Shown piece by piece: positions 63,564 through 64,000 of a stretch of DNA of 64,000 bases. The notes beneath the pieces are model-generated. The model was not told the DNA's origin, searched no databases, and saw nothing but the letters and a program-made list of their open reading frames with translations. A program made the position numbers and the translations under genes. Numbering within the stretch: position 1 is the stretch's first letter; every line of letters starts with the position of its first letter. Source of the stretch: Nitrospira sp. (GTDB taxonomy: Bacteria > Nitrospirota > Nitrospiria > Nitrospirales > Nitrospiraceae); the NCBI GenBank assembly GCA_024760545.1, contig CP060501.1:2682036-2746035 (forward strand). The letters run 5' to 3'.

Positions 63564-64000
63564 TCAGCGGTATTTTGCGAAGCAGATGAGGTCGAGATGG
63601 TCGTAGTGATCGGGAAGAATCGTTTCGGCCTTGTAGCCGAGTTTCATAAAGAACTGAATGTTTCTCGCCGTGCTCAGCATGGTGCAGGCGTAAAATTTAT
63701 GGGCATCGGTCGTCGTTCGTTCGATCTCACGGATCAGCGCCAGGCCAACTCCTTGATGCCGGTGAGTCGGACTCACGGAGAGCAACCGGATCACGCACAC
63801 GCCGGCCACCGTCCAAAAGCGCACGGAACCGACAATCGTACCATCCGCTTCCGCCACAAAAATATGCTTCTCTCTTGCATCCTCTTTCAGGCTCTCAAGG
63901 GTTTCCGTGGTCCAGCCGCTTACCTTGTAGAGGCCGGCATATTCACCAAACGCAGCCTCTTGCACTTGGAGGAGAGCAGGAAAATCTCTTTCGGTCGCTG
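63564..64000 (-). CDS. GNAT acetyltransferase, 5' end beyond right edge
   Basis: The frame is open to the window edge (ATERDFPALLQVQEAAFGEY at the visible start), so the true start is outside. The acetyl-CoA loop is LLSVSPTHRHQGVGLALIRE, with IRLLSVSP as motif A strand, and the end KLGYKAETILPDHYDHLDL is family-like. Substrate unknown. A GTG at 63965 is internal, not the start. It is convergent with the TPR/FGE gene, 63 bp away. Confidence 0.85.
   Translation of the reverse strand, partial: ATERDFPALLQVQEAAFGEYAGLYKVSGWTTETLESLKEDAREKHIFVAEADGTIVGSVRFWTVAGVCVIRLLSVSPTHRHQGVGLALIREIERTTTDAHKFYACTMLSTARNIQFFMKLGYKAETILPDHYDHLDLICFAKYR

Overview
The window reads as a chromosome segment of a Nitrospira-like bacterium (phylum Nitrospirota). 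This is inferred from the gene content: many small periplasmic c-type cytochromes, a complete cytosolic group 3b [NiFe]-hydrogenase locus (a set reported mainly in comammox-type Nitrospira), an archaeal-type FBP aldolase/phosphatase, an N-terminal-GNAT acyl-CoA synthetase, and a dense set of stress and redox genes. No rRNA, tRNA, CRISPR array or transposase was recognised. No ammonia or nitrite oxidation gene lies inside the window, so the exact lifestyle is not shown here.

Layout. 1-5480 (minus): the first ~1,826 codons of a lipopeptide synthetase, fatty acyl-AMP ligase - carrier - condensation - adenylation - carrier - condensation, cut by the left edge. 5.7-15.7 kb (plus): a run of haem proteins (mono-, di- and tetra-haem cytochromes c and a cytochrome c'-like lipoprotein) mixed with OsmC, DsrE, a DUF1264 lipoprotein, SodC, a CBS protein, a Spy-like His/Met-rich protein and a hemerythrin. 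A good sigma70-type promoter sits before the first of them. 16.1-17.1 kb (plus): an MDR oxidoreductase. 17.3-30.6 kb (minus): four tight groups, read from the right: (i) hsp20 - 50-aa membrane peptide - phosphoribosyltransferase - Zn-ribbon protein - NTF2-like protein - Usp - cytochrome c; (ii) acetyl-CoA synthetase-like - E1alpha - E1beta - E2 - acyl carrier protein; (iii) a thioredoxin/membrane fusion overlapping (iv) a GNAT/ADP-forming acyl-CoA synthetase.

30.9-43.3 kb (plus): a small Zn-ribbon gene, a heavily base-paired non-coding stretch ending in an intrinsic terminator, then hydBGDA, the maturation protease, hypA, hypF, hypC, a 5'-nucleotidase, a 36-codon ORF coupled to hypD, hypD and hypE. 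hypB is not present. 43.6-64 kb: FBP aldolase/phosphatase, an SPFH lipoprotein, mlaC, dodecin, a four-PAS histidine kinase with its NarL-type regulator, a small winged-helix-like protein, a saccharopine dehydrogenase-like protein, mlaA, a tandem Usp, a glutathionyl-hydroquinone reductase, a two-gene heavy-metal RND pump, a TPR/FGE-sulfatase protein, and a GNAT enzyme cut by the right edge.

How the genes may work together (inference): the cytochrome run and its companions suggest periplasmic electron transfer with protection against superoxide, NO and metals. The hydrogenase locus gives cytosolic H2/NADP(H) exchange. The Usp/Hsp20/PRT operon points to a dormancy or low-energy response. Items that stand out as possibly undescribed are two 26-27-residue single-span proteins that share a YKKSV tail and flank mlaA-usp, the structured RNA candidate upstream of the hydrogenase locus, a long intercistronic hairpin between hydG and hydD, and an ACP coupled to a pyruvate-dehydrogenase-like operon.
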